Source: Uranotaenia lowii (Eukaryota; Arthropoda; Insecta; Diptera; Culicidae). Taken from it: a stretch of DNA of 64,000 bases. The stretch is taken from positions 187,323,802 to 187,387,801 of the forward strand of contig NC_073693.1 in assembly GCF_029784155.1 (NCBI RefSeq), given 5' to 3'. Positions within the stretch are counted from its first letter, which is position 1. Each line of letters starts with the position of its first letter. The notes beneath the pieces are model-generated. The model did not search any database, was not told where the DNA came from, and was given only the letters and a program-made list of their open reading frames with translations. A program made the position numbers and the translations under genes. Shown here piece by piece: positions 32,110 to 44,185 of the stretch.

Positions 32110-32327
32110 TATTTCATATTTTTGCAATAATTGCATGATTTCGCATCCGAACAAGCTAAAAATTCGTGCACGGGTATTTGATAGACAATCAAAAGGGTCT
32201 TTCAAAAATACTGTTTAATATTTTATTCAATATTGTCGTGAAAATTCATCCCAATTACAATTTACACACACTCATATCACATATTTGAAGTTAAAAGCGA
32301 AACGGAGTTCGTTCGGGATCAGCTAGT

Positions 32328-34600
32328 AACATATAAGAAAACATTCTAATCTTTACAAAAAAAAGTTATAAGTATGCCTTTAACATGATCAAAGCTATTA
32401 ACAAGAAAAATAAAAAATTGCAATAATATCTAATTATAACAATTAATAATTTTAACAAGTAGTTAAAAAAAAATGATGAAAAATCCGTTCGATTTTAGTG
32501 CGACTAGATTTTAACAACACAAAGTTTAAGAGCGTGCAATCAAAAACGAAAGGGGCCTGTATTTGATCCTTTACTGCATACGAACTAACATCTGGCTTCG
32601 AAGTTTTCTCAACATTTTATCAGTTTTTTTTATGTATTTTTTAATATCTCAAATGTGTTGAAGCCCTATTAATACTTTTAAAAAGTATAAAAACTCAAGA
32701 AATGTTTCAAAATTTGTTATACATTAATAAAATTTTCATATCATTTTGAATTATTTTTTTTTTAATTGCATAACCACAGGGGCTTAACAACTTACATTTC
32801 AGAACCGTCTCGGTTGTAAAAACTTAACATTACAAACGTTTTTTCATAAATTAAAAAAATTTACGTACTGGAAACAGCTTTGTTTCTATATAACTATTTT
32901 TTTTTTAATTTTTGCACAAAGAACTGAGATATTTCAATTTACTAAAAGTAAACTATGTTAACAATTTTCGATTTGTTGCCGTTTTCCCAACCCCACTTTT
33001 AGACGAGGTTTTTATTGCATGTCTTCTCACCAATTTAGGATCATTTCTTCTTAAAAAATCAAAACACAATGGTTCTTGTTCACAGATCTTACTGTCATTA
33101 CTTTTTCAGATCGCAAACACATGAACAAGGATTTTTGACGCTGATTTTATTTGATTTTCTTTTTTCGAAACATAAGTCCATTTCCAATTTGCTCATGTTT
33201 TTAACTTCTCTGAGCTGTGGTTTTGATAACTGCTTGTCAAACAGTTTCCATTAGTATGGATTATTACATAAATATGTTGTGAAATATTCTGCTGGCTCCG
33301 GATCACCAGCAGCGGAGATCTTTTATATGTGTCTCATGCGTCGGAGAATCGGCGCCAGACCCTTAGGTAGGTAAGCAAACATTCTGCGTAAAAATGAAGT
33401 TGAAATAATGATTGGCATTGGATTTATGCCAATTTTAATAAACCCTGCTTCAAGGCGGGTTTGGGTTTTAGAGGGTTAAATGAAAAATTTTATTGCATAC
33501 ATGCGGGGGTCTAAAATGGTTAAAACTTTCGTGTCCCGCGGCCCTAAAAGTTTAAGTTTGGTATTTTTTTTTTCAATTTAAAAAAAACCCAATTTTTTGG
33601 TTTTCAAGAGGATAGAAATAGAACTTTCTGAAAACAGTCTTAAGGTATTCCTATGCGTACGACTAACCAGTTTGGGTATTCATGGTTCAGAATCGTATAC
33701 AACGTAAGATTTCTTATTAGTTCAGTGACTTTTTTCTCAATCCCACGTTTTCAAACCTGCTTCAACAATTCTAGGCTGACGCTTGAAACAATCAACTTCA
33801 TTGGTCGATCTGAAATTTGTGTCGATATTTAAAAAAAGTTTATTCTAGTTAACGTTGTAATCAATATCGGATTCCAATCTAAGACAAAAAATAAAGCGAA
33901 GACATGAAAACGATAGGTACCTAGGTCAGTTTTTTTTCACTCCCCGTTAACCCACTTTAGAAAAGACTCAGCTTCAGGCTCGGTCGATTATCGAATGATA
34001 AAAACATGAGAGATGGTCGTCGCATTCCAACCCCCCACAAAAAAAACGCTTACGTTGGATTAAGTAATATGTAGGTATGGCAATGCGAAACCTAAAACCA
34101 TTGGGGGTGTATTTACGGTTGGCATGTGAAGTTGAAAGGGGTTGAAAATCTTCTCTGAAGGCAGCGACAGCAATTTTTCACGAGCTTTCAAGAAGATGAT
34201 TGAGAAATTTGTTGATTTTTGCGAATGGAGAAATGCCTCATTTACAAAGAAATTTACTCTCTGGGTTTATGGAAATGAAAAGCATAACAGTTCAAATGTT
34301 ATTGCTCCAGTTGAAAAATCTTTTTGAAAAAAAAACCTAAGATGTTAATTCAAGTCAAAAACGTTTCCATTTGATTTATATAGAACGAAAATACAGTGGA
34401 TGTAAGTGTAAATTTGCTTCTATAAAATATTTAAAGGTTCATCGTCATACAATTTCCATGAAATAAATCTTTAAGGTCAATTTAAAATAGTTTAAACAAA
34501 TAGATTTTCTAATGAATCTTGATTTTGTATGATTATTAATTAATGAACAAAGTTTTCGAGATTCAGTTTAAGTTTTGAAACCAAAATATACCGTTTCTGA
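32328..34600. other. AT-rich non-coding, including a family B repeat copy
   Basis: The part 32750-33480 holds GCATAACCACAGGGGCT (near 32768), CCCAACCCCACTTTTAGACG and TTTATGCCAATTTTAATAAA, matching other family B pieces. The remainder (33480-34600) has no recognisable content; short frames lack motifs. Confidence 0.4.
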
Positions 34601-34681
34601 CCAGTACCGTTAACTGGGGCAACACGCGACACTTTTCAACTTCATTGGCTTCTAAACATTTATGTCCACAGATAATCATAC

Positions 34682-36641
34682 CACGGTGTGCCAAAATACG
34701 TTATTAAAAATAAAAAATGACCACCAAAACGGCACTCGACATTCGAAAGATATAGTATTCAGGCATCCATCCTGAAAATTTGGAAATGTTTCATCGGGCG
34801 TTTTTGAAATTAGAGCGATTTTAAATTTTAAGTCAATTTGCATTAGATTTTCAATGGGGTTTTTCGACCTTATGTTCTATGACCATGGAATTTTCTGACT
34901 ACACATATTTTATGACAATCACCCAGTTCAATGACTTTATAGACAATTTCATGTCCGACAATTTTGTGGAAGACTGGAAAACGATTTGAGTTGATCCTAG
35001 AAAGTTATTGGCAATTTTCTAAAACTTTATTAGACTGATTGAAATTTTTCCATGTTTCTTAAGTTTTTTTTTTCAATTCCGCTTTACTAAACAGCGAATA
35101 TCTTTCCAGACGTAGTTTGAATCGTTTTTGGGTCTTCGATAAAGTTGTTTGGGATAGAATTTTTAGCACAAATGTATATGTAATAGTAAATCTCTGGGTA
35201 ATAATTATCATACGAGCTCACATCCCTTTGAAACCAACTGCTCCTGTATCTGCCCAAAATGTGTTCGAAATGAAAGTGGACAATAACTTAAGCGTGAGGA
35301 AAACCCTTAGTATTACACGAAACTTCCGTAAATTGGGTATAAATTTTGAGCGTAATCTTAAAGAAAAGTTAGGCTCATATAACCGGCAATTAAAGGATTT
35401 ATTCAAAATCATGACGTTGGGTGATATGGGAGGAAACGAAAGCTTCAAAGAAGCACCTGTAGTATACTGCGTCGATGTAAAAGAAATTATTCAAAAGATT
35501 CGAGACTCGCGAAATATAACTGATTGAGAATTAATTTTTAAATTTGGAATGGACGGTGAAGGTGGTTCTTTTAAAATTACTTTGTCGGTGATTTCACTGG
35601 GACAGCAGTCCAAAGCTGAACGTTTCAAGAATGGCGGTGTTCGAAGGTATTTTAGAAATAGTGTTGAACATTAGCCTTATAGTATAATAACGTCAAATTA
35701 TTTAATCAACTATTAGGCTACCGATATCGCAGGCACTGAAGCTGTTCCAGGAGATTTACAAGGCATGCTTTAAGGGAAAATTAGATTTCGAGTACACATG
35801 ACTCATTGATGAGTTTTCTGCAATGTGAGAGAATCTTAAACTGCCAAACTCTTCCAAATTCCACATTCTACGATTCCATGTAAAGGATTTTCGCGAATAC
35901 ACCGGAAAATCGCTGGGTGTATTCGGAGAGCAAGCCTCGGAGAGTGTTCATCATTAATTTTCAGAAACGTGGAAACGATATAAAACCCCCTATACATCGA
36001 AGTTGTACTACGGTCATCTCTTAAATGCTGTATTGGACTATAACAGTGGTCATCTGTGTTGATTTTAATTTTAAATAAAAAAATATCGTTTATTTTTGTT
36101 GTTGAATCCAAGAAGGTAATCAAAAATGACTATTTTAAAGCCAATATTTACCTTGTTCGACTAAGTACATTTTAAGCACGAAAAAAATGGTTGAAGACCC
36201 AAAGACGATTCAAACTACGTCTGGAAAGATATTCGCTGTTTAGTGAAGCGGAATTGAAAAAAAACTTAAGAAACATGGAAAAATTTCAATCAGTCTAATA
36301 AAGTTTAAAAAAATTGCCAATAACTTTTTAGGACCAACTCGTTTTCCAGTCTTCCACAAAGTTGTCGGGCATGAAATTGTCTATAAAGTCATTGAACTGG
36401 GTGATTGTCATAAAATATGTGTAGTCAGAAAATTCCATGGTCATAGAACATAAGGTCGAAAAACCCCATTGGAAATCTAATGCAAATTGACTTAAAATTT
36501 AAAATCTCTCTAATTTCAAAAAAGCCCGATGAAACATTTCCAAATTTTCAGGATGGATGCCTGAATACTATATCTTTCGAATGTCGAGTGCCGTTTTGGT
36601 GGTCATTTTTTATTTTTAATAACGTATTTTGGCACACCGTG
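34682..36641. mobile_element. 1.96-kb element with CACGGTG ends, arms about 0.46 kb, 5-bp duplication
   Basis: The termini are perfect inverted repeats CACGGTGTGCCAAAATACG, continuing as arms at 34682-35147 and about 36194-36641 with few mismatches. CATAC is duplicated on both sides (34677-34681 and 36642-36646), and family A sequence resumes immediately outside. A CAC-starting heptamer with a 5-bp duplication is the pattern of Transib elements and resembles the RAG signal heptamer CACAGTG; some CACTA/Chapaev-like groups also start CAC but duplicate 2-4 bp. The centre carries part of an unrecognised ORF. Assignment to Transib is a suggestion only, since no transposase catalytic motif is visible. 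Confidence 0.75.
35200..35690 (+). pseudogene. Orphan ORF fragment inside the CACGGTG element
   Basis: The frame 35117-35527 (136 codons) begins inside the left arm; its element-specific part starts near PLKPTAPVSAQNVFEMKVDN. It continues LSVRKTLSITRNFRKLG, VVYCVDVKEIIQKI and DSRNITD with a stop at 35525-35527. Directly after the stop the same frame continues IFKFGMDGEGGSFKITLSV and AERFKNGGVRRYF before more stops. The FKFGxDGxGG block resembles a motif I associate with uncharacterised repeat-linked proteins of invertebrates; I cannot name a family. It is probably the remains of an ORF carried by the autonomous parent element. Confidence 0.5.
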
Positions 36642-37244
36642 CATACCCCTTATGCATCAAAAGTTTAAAGATTGATGGGACATTAAATTGTCGTAGTCAG
36701 GAAAATTGTAAGGTTTCGTCATTATTTTTTTATTTACATTATACATTTAGGGGTAAAAAAATACTATAAAAAAATTTACCAGCTAAAATAATAAAAATAA
36801 ATGTTTGGATGAATGAAATTTCAATGTTGTTATGCAAAACAATCATAATCCGGCATATGGAAAGGAGTTTTACAAAGTGTCTCTTTGTTTTGCATTTTGT
36901 TGCATCTTACCCCAGACAGGTAACTGAATTTAAAAAATATTAATTTAAAAAAAATTGCGATTTTCCAAAAGATATTTTTACATCAAAAGTGTAAGCAAAG
37001 GATGATTAAACCAGTAAAAGATTTGTAGATGATATCATTAAGCCAATCCTCCATGCTGGAGTTTTTACGCCATCGAAAAATGTTAAAATTTGTACATTTG
37101 TGATGTAAGAAATTATGTAATCCTGATTTTGAAGTCATTAAAAGATAACTTCATAAGATTTTATTAAATTAATAATTTAATCAGTTCTGTGGTATACGGA
37201 TGTTGCTTCTAACCCCGCTGTTGCACGATGCCCCGTTTGACGGT

Positions 37245-39024
37245 ACAATCTCACTTCTTCGTAGACATCTTGGATTTAATTGTCTACTTCAAGGCGTTTA
37301 AATACCATCCGAATACTCAGCGCCGATTTCTTCATTGAATCCTTTTTAAATCGAAAAATATGTTGAAGAAAAGTGCAGTGAATGGTTGAAACTACAAATT
37401 TTGAAACTTTATTTTATATCGGTGTTTTTCAATCTGATTACATTTTAACGTTATCGTACTTTGAACTGATTCAGCAAGCCATTGCTAGTACTTTAGTTTT
37501 TAGACATATCTTATAAGATAAATATCTCCCAAGGTTCTGCAATTTCTTCGTTAAATGCGTGCCAACAAAATGTTATTCTGCTTAGATGTGTTTAAGTAAT
37601 GAGACAATTTTAAGATTATTTCAATACTAAATAATAGGTACCATAAACAGGTTTTGCATGGATCGCCGGAGTAACATTAATCGCACTGAAACTTTTCTAT
37701 CAATTTTTCTATGAATTCTATAATATAAGTTAATTACTTTTGAACGCTCATCTATCTTGTTCTTTGTTTAAAAAAATGCATCACTTTTAATATCAATTTG
37801 TTTGTTGTTGAAAAACTCATAATTTCAAATTTGAGGATGAAAAACAGTTTATAAAAACCTGCAAACAGACATTTCTCTCAATGAAATGGAAGGAAGCAAC
37901 TTTGAATGGAACGGTATATTTACATTTTTCCAAACAGTAAACCTTAGAAGAAAATGATCACAAAGCTGTGAAATTTTAAGAAAAAGGTATATCTACATGA
38001 ATATATGTATGTCGAGCTTTGAATGATGCATGAAAATCGAATTCCATTTTTTTGTCCGTAGTTATTTATACCGGATTTTTTTCCACAATTTAAACCCCCT
38101 AAAAGTATGCGATAGCACAACCATTTTTTGAAAAAAAAAAAAAACGTGTTAAATTTGCTTAAAGCAAACCAAAATGACTACAGTTGGTGTTTTCATGCCT
38201 TGAAAGATAACCCTTTCAATACCGATGCATATTTTTTTCGTTTTTACGAGTTTCATGAGTAATTTACTAGTCACAGAGACTTATGTTTCAAAAGATAAAA
38301 ATAAAAAGTAAAGGCAATTATATTCACCATTCTATGTACAACACATTGCTTTTGAAATTTTGTAAATATAATTACAACTTTTGTTCATATTCGCTCTTTA
38401 GTGCATCTCTGCAAATACAGCTATTCGGCTCCTTATGACAAGGGTTAAATGGCATCAAAAATTTAACAAAAACAACAATATTGAAAAGATTAAGCTAGAA
38501 ACCAGTTGAGTGATCAATAAGAATCCCCAAATTTGTATGGGGAATTCGAAACCTGTAAAACGTTATGCGCTGCAGGCTAAAATTGAACCTAGGTTTAGCA
38601 CTAGGTCCTATGCCAGATTTGGGCCTAATCAGACCAGGGGTAGGGGTCGCTCAACGACTCTGAAGTTTGTATTGGATTTTGAAACATTTTGTTCTGGAGG
38701 AACATGAAAAAACAGTTTTAATTCGATTTTTCTCGAAGCTTAAATCATGACAAATATATCATTCAAAACCGCAAAACGAGCACTGACCGTGGCTTTCAAG
38801 CCTTCTAAGTCAAAGTTCATGAGATCGATTTTCGATCACGGAACACACAGTACTCTTTCTGTGCCCTGGTGGTTTTAGCGTTTGTGAGATTCTAGTCATC
38901 ATATCTTTGAAAGATGCATGCCTGAGACAAAGTTAAGTAAATTTAATCTCTTCAAAGAAACATGAGGTTTCACTGTGTTCCTATATGCGTATGTTCGTTT
39001 CTTTGAGTTTTAAGACTGGTTCTT
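37245..39024. other. AT-rich non-coding with one repeat fragment
   Basis: The stretch 38585-38660 (ATGCCAGATTTGGGCC, then GGGGTCGCTCAACGACTC) matches, in opposite orientation, 63735-63795 near the right edge of the window, so it belongs to a dispersed repeat. Nothing else is recognisable. Confidence 0.4.
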
Positions 39025-39026
39025 TA

Positions 39027-39811
39027 GACTGAGTCAATTTGTGGTCATTTTTTAATTTCTCAAACTCTGGGGTCTACAAAGCTTCGTTTTGGTTCAACAT
39101 TCATCCATGATTTTTTGCAGAATTTTTAGGTAACGTTCACATGAGTAAATTTGAACTTTAGGGTTTGTCTGAATTGAATATTTGGTACCGAAAAATCAAC
39201 ATCATTTTTGTTTCTTTTGTAGAACCGAGACTGCTCATGGCTTTTGTGGCAATTTGTAAAATCTCCGAAGGAAAATCTTCCCCTGAACATTTTATTCCAA
39301 GACCGAAACTTCGTATCTTATCAGGCAAAAAAGTTATAAGCTGTTTAACAAGGGTATGTCTTTTGGCATTGAAAAACCATGAATTCAATTGACATCACTG
39401 CTGGATGCCTAGCGAGGTATGGCATGACTACCTTTCTTGCAATACCTTGCTAGACATTCCTGGTTTTTCAATGCCAAAAGACATACCCCTGATAAACAGG
39501 TTATAACTTTTTTAGTTAACAAGATACGAAGTTTCGGTCTTGGAATAAAATGTTCAGCGGAAGATTTCCTTCAGAGATTTTATAAATTGCTACAAAAGCC
39601 ATGAGCAGTCTCGGTTCTACAAAAGAAACAAAAATGATGTTGATTTTTCGGTACCAAATATTCAATTCAGACAAACCCTAAAGTTCAAATTTACTCATGT
39701 AAACGGTACTTGAAATTCTGAAGAAAATCATGGATGAGTTTTGGATCAAAATGAAGCATTAAAGACCCCAGGGTTTGGGAAATTCTAAAATGACCCCAAA
39801 TCGACTCAGTC
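39027..39811. mobile_element. 785-bp TA-flanked foldback element
   Basis: The halves 39027-39385 and about 39460-39811 are near-complete inverted repeats joined by a loop of about 75 bp. The ends are GACTGAGTCAATTTGTGGTC (left) and GACTGAGTCGATTTGGGGTC (right, reverse complement). TA flanks both (39025-39026 and 39812-39813). A single-end relic occurs near 49582-49665. Plus and minus frames of 75-76 codons across the arms are artefacts of the palindrome. Confidence 0.78.
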
Positions 39812-39813
39812 TA

Positions 39814-40343
39814 CTGGCTCATATCATCATTTCTACTAAAAATATATAGAGTTCTTGTTGAAACTGTTTCACAAATAACTGAGTTTATTTTTCATCTTTG
39901 AACCATGCTCGGAACTACAATTATGCAATCAAAAATTCTTTCACACCTTAATAAATAAGTAAAATAAGCAACTTTTAACTTCAATCCAATTCACTCTAAA
40001 CCGAATAAAACTCATTATTAATTTTTTTTTCTTAGCGGCCCGCCACACTCCCCCACACCAAGAAGCTCATATGAGCCCTCTGGTAATGGACGCTAACTGT
40101 TCTCAGCATGTCTGACAGCAAAAGAAAAAACACAAACGCGAACAAAAATTAACTCATGCTGAGAACTTTAATAATATAGTTACTTAGTGCGAGGAGATGT
40201 TACGTTACAAAACTTAATTACAACATGAATCTCAGTGGAAATAATTTTCCTTTTAAGAGATCCATGTACATTTTTGATATTAATTACTAAAATTTAATAT
40301 GAAATACTACAAAAATTTATTAAACTACATTTAATTATAGTAA
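39814..40343. other. Non-coding
   Basis: Mostly AT-rich. A GC-richer patch at 40035-40170 contains an imperfect inverse repeat of TCTCAGCATG / CATGCTGAGA (near 40101 and 40154). No coding content. Confidence 0.35.
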
Positions 40344-40344
40344 A

Positions 40345-41008
40345 CTAGCAGACCCGGTAAACTTCGTCTTACCATGTTTAACTTGGCGTCTCACTTTCGT
40401 GAACATGTCCTAGGTTTTTTTTACATATCCTTCTTTTCCTTTTACTCGAATTGTCACGCTTCATTCTATTGGAATCAAACCTAAAAAAATTAACTCAATT
40501 CTACGAATCTTTACATAGATTATCAAAACATTATCTTCAATCAATCTTACATGCATCTTACAGGAAAACTTGTCATCTAATTTTCTTTGATTCGGATGCT
40601 TTAAATATTGCCGAATGGTGTCAGGTATCAGCTTCCCGTTGAAAATTTGAGTTTTTCAGCACTAAACGTGACGATCAAACTTGGCAAGCCTCATGCAGCA
40701 TGCTTAAAAAATCCATTCTTTGTAGCTTGTTCCATAAATAACTTTATGTTGATAATATCTATGTTTCATTTATTGCATACCATTTAGTTGATTTACTCCG
40801 CTTTGCTCGAGTTCACATTAAGGTTAAAATCGGAATCAAAAGTTTCTCATTAATTAGAATTTATTGCTTATGAAACTTTATGGAAAAAGAATTTTGGGGA
40901 CCATTTTAGGAGTATTTGCTCAATATTCTGCGTAACGCAGTACATTCAGCTCCCGAGTTTCTTCGGATGGTATATTTTTTAGAACTGAAGAAATAAAAAA
41001 AACATTGA

Positions 41009-41083
<75 letters not shown>

Positions 41084-43333
41084 CATACACCGTCTTAGCC
41101 GATTAAGGCTTTACAGACTGAACAAATGACGTGGACAACTTAAGATTAACATTTAACACCCAGTACCAAGACGGGAATCGAACCCATGCCATCAGTTGAC
41201 CAGCGATTACCGTCTTACCACGCTAACCACTCGACCACCGAGACGTACTACTACTCGTACTTACTAACCATTTTCAAGCAGCTTTTGTTCACTATTTTCA
41301 CCCTTGGAAGCAGTGGTGATTAAATAATATCCATATTTTCATCAAAACCATGTCAAAAAACAGTTCACCGTTTTATTATTTTTTTCAGCAAAAAAATGCT
41401 AATTAGATTCTTTTGAACATTTACCCAATAAATAAAAAAAAACGATCGGTTTTGAAAGGAGGAATATATATATTAAGATTTGTTTATATTCAACCGAATT
41501 ACAGCAATATCATTTGCATTTTTATTCTAATGGACATATCTGCCAATTTAAACCACTGTTTTTTGTAAGATTCTAACTGAAGCATGGAGGTTTTTATAAA
41601 TTAAATAAATCGAAAAGAGCTAATCTGTTAAGGCTACAATGATTCCATGAGTTCATTCGTTTTTTCTGGAAGTTTTCATGTAAATATACCTCGAAACCTT
41701 TAAAAACATATAATTGTCTTTCGGCTATCATCACAGTTCAACTTTCATATTCTTTCAAAAAGAAATATCTAAGTAAAGGTACATTTGTCCCATTTACCGA
41801 TGCAAGGGAATACACATTGCTCTTTTTCAGATGCGTCAGTGAAAAGACTTTAAAATAAATTTAATACTTTTTCCTGTTTGTCTTTTTTATCAACTTTCAT
41901 TGATATACCTGCAGTTTTTCCAGAAAAAAAAATGCTTGGTACTTCAATTTTACTGAACTCTGAATAACCATAAGACTTTCATTTACAAAGACATTTAATA
42001 ATTTTGGGCGCGTTGCCAGTTGTTTCACCGTGTGAAATGTCAGGAGTTAATATCATTTTCGGCACTTTCAGGTCATAATAAAAACTTATCAAAAAAATTC
42101 TGCTTCTGCTATCAAAAAAAATAATGCTTCTGGAATATCAATCACAGAAAAACTTTTCAACAAAAAAGCGGATCTCAAGTCTCTTCTATGTAGCCAAAAT
42201 ATGTTAAACATAAACACACTTTCATGTTAAGTACGTACTTGAATTCTGTGTAAACAAACAGTGAACCTGTAAGCAGTTTTTCGGTGAATGATTTAGAAAA
42301 AAAAGTTGAGTTTATTTAGTCAGATTTTTTAATTGGGCTTAACGATTTATAGATGAAGAAATAATGTGAATATGTATACATGAATAATGTATGCATTTTT
42401 TGTAAATGTTTAATGTTTGCACTTGCTCTAGTGTATCTTTTAACTGAAAATTCTTTCATTTTTATTGATAACTTTCACTTATGCTTGCAAAAAATCGAAA
42501 AGTTCTTTGCATTAGGCCTTAAAATTAACATCAATCCTATATAATCCTTTTAAAAGGACAGGCTCTTGTTCAGTTCATGTGTCTGTTCATCTTCAATGGA
42601 TTTTGTTGTTGTTCTGAAAATTTAAAGGCACCCGAAACATCTTCAGTCATGCACATTTGTACATGTTCGAAAAATGTTTCTAGGGGAATTGGATTATAAA
42701 ATTGTATGTTAATCTCCCACTTTCTTTATTTCAAATGTCAGCAAAAAGTCATACCATAATTTTATATGCATCAGTACTAATTTAATATTTTTCAGACAAC
42801 AATTTCAACAAAACAGTTTTATTTTTTTTAAATCGTTTAAATGATATTGATTTGATCGGCAAAATATCAATCTAAGTGTCATTCATTACTGTGTGCTGTA
42901 CAAATGATCTAGGAATCAAAAAGAAAAAAACACATCTGGGATTCATATCGCTACCACATGCATTGATATTATGCTTGGTTTAGAAATGCGCGCCCAAATA
43001 TTTCAACTAATCAGTATGCTATGCCCTGGTTACCATCATCCCTCGACGTTTGCTTACGACGCCTTGGACGACCATAGAGACGAAAAACAAACTGCCCGGC
43101 GCCCAAAGGAAAAAAAATCTTGAGAAAATTGAAGGCCATGACTTTAATTTCATTCAAAAAACTACAAATTTAATTATTACGGACAATTGATGCGACTTTC
43201 TGTTATTTTTATTCGATATAAACCGATTCGCATGCCTACAGAATATTCTAAAAATAATTTCATTTGAATCGTTTGGGTCATTTCGGAGGAGTAGTACTAC
43301 AAACACCGTTACAAGAGAATTTTATATAATAGA
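40345..43333 (-). mobile_element. Helitron, minus strand, about 3.0 kb, no Rep/helicase
   Basis: Read on the minus strand the 5' end is TCTATTATATAAAATTCTC (starting at 43333), followed by the familiar insect-Helitron block ending CTCCTCCGAAATGACC. The 3' end (40345) is a GGTAA-GACGAAG-TTTACC hairpin followed by GGGTCTG and CTAG, with T outside. So TC start, hairpin and CTRR are present, and insertion is between A and T. No Rep or helicase frame remains. The interior is AT-rich and contains a SINE at 41011-41244. Confidence 0.75.
41011..41244 (-). mobile_element. tRNA-derived SINE with a 66-base A tail (minus strand)
   Basis: On the minus strand the element begins GTCTCGGTGGTCGAGTGG. It carries an RNA polymerase III A box (TGGTCGAGTGG, plus 41227-41237) and B box (GGTTCGATTCC, plus 41173-41183) in a tRNA-like head resembling Leu/Ser tRNAs. 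The body follows (AAATGTTAATCTTAAGTTG, then CAGTCTGTAAAGCC), and it ends in a run of 66 A (T at 41011-41076). A second copy on the plus strand at 60415-60590 matches it through head and body. Pol III would transcribe it from the internal promoter. No clear target duplication was found. Confidence 0.88.
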
Positions 43334-43393
43334 TTTACAGCTAAGAAAAATACAAGACAAATAATAAATAACTTCTGAATAGTGGTTGGATGT

Positions 43394-43759
43394 TCAACTG
43401 CTTAAATTTTCTTTGAAATAATGTATAAGTTTGGTCTTGAAACAGTTTCTATTCGTTGAATTTTTTATATCTTCAGGAAGAACGTTGAATTTGGTTGGAC
43501 CAATAAAAGAAATTCGGCGTTGGCCACGAGAAGTTGAAGGTGTGCTGCGTACTAAGTGATGAGAAAAGCGGGTGTTATGGATTCTAACTCCTGTTGTCCA
43601 TTGACTACTGTTTGACAAGTGCAAATTATCAAATACATAAATTGTTGTTTGTAAATCGCAAAGTTGATTTAGAGGTAATATGTTGTGTGACCTGTTAGAA
43701 TAGATTAGATTAGTTGGATAGAGTAGGGGAAGATTAAAGATAGTCTTTAGGCATCGCAC
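43394..43759 (-). pseudogene. LINE ORF2 C-terminus, 5'-truncated
   Basis: The 121-codon frame contains RCLKTIFNLPLLYPTNLIYS, HNILPLNQLCDLQTTIYVF, HNTRFSH and SFIGPTKFNVLPEDIK, the tail that follows the reverse transcriptase in LINEs of the CR1/RTE/jockey groups. Endonuclease and RT catalytic blocks are missing, consistent with 5' truncation on insertion. The stop is at 43394-43396. The short 3' tail (43334-43393) abuts the Helitron end. Confidence 0.75.
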
Positions 43760-43959
43760 ATTACGAAAAAAATAAAACGATGAAGGTTAACTTCATCTTG
43801 ATAGAATGTGAAAATGTGAAAAAAACTGTACATACTTTTCGAAAAAATATACTTTGTGGAGCATCAGAAATCCTTTGCCCGTGTGTTTTTCGATCTTCGA
43901 TATATTCAGCCAAGTTACAGCCATTCGGATTGATGATATAAAAATATTCATCCTTTTTT

Positions 43960-44185
43960 AGGAAGCATAAATGACACATAAACCCCTTCTGAAAACGTAC
44001 AAACATTTACAATATTTACTTTCGTATGAATTGAAATATCTCAGTCGAGAGATATAAAGAAATATAGCTATGAGTCAGTCTTAAAATGTTTTCGAATTTA
44101 GGAAAAAAATGCTTGAAATGTGTTTAACTACATTCGAAAAAGTACTGAAAAACATACATAATTTAGCCCCAGTGGTTATGCGAAT
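43960..44185. repeat. Dispersed repeat family B fragment, interrupted by a LINE
   Basis: Matches 24450-24680 as described there and ends at GCCCCAGTGGTTATGCG, after which LINE sequence starts. The continuation may lie after the LINE at about 45936-45975 (AAGTTTTCCATTGAACAAAA, compare TTTTCATTGAACAAAATC near 24722). Confidence 0.5.

Larger units (their letters stand above)
30007..32326 (+). mobile_element. Non-autonomous Helitron
   Basis: The left end CTATATATATAAAAAGCAATTTCTGTATG and the following TTTG repeats are the usual 5' terminus of an insect Helitron family, with CC in place of the canonical TC. The right end GGGATCAGCTAG followed by T fits the 3' CTRR rule, and a small CGAA/TTCG hairpin lies just before it. 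There is no Rep/helicase coding sequence. The first kilobase is a minisatellite, and a MITE (31226-32109) has landed inside. Confidence 0.78.
34606..37244 (+). repeat. Dispersed repeat family A, complete copy split by an inverted-repeat element
   Basis: The left end (TACCGTTAACTGGGGCAACA) and right end (CCCCGTTTGACGGTA) are the family A inverted termini, each including TA. The stretch 34635-34680 (CAACTTCATTGGCTTCTAAA, then GATAATCATAC) matches the copy at 60640-60690. The right part, 36905-37244, matches 15363-15766. The copy is interrupted by the element at 34682-36641; without it the repeat would be about 680 bp. Confidence 0.78.

Noticed and set aside
34142..34327. 61-codon plus-strand frame beside the family A copy
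   Set aside because: Composition is like chance AT-rich frames, with no motif.
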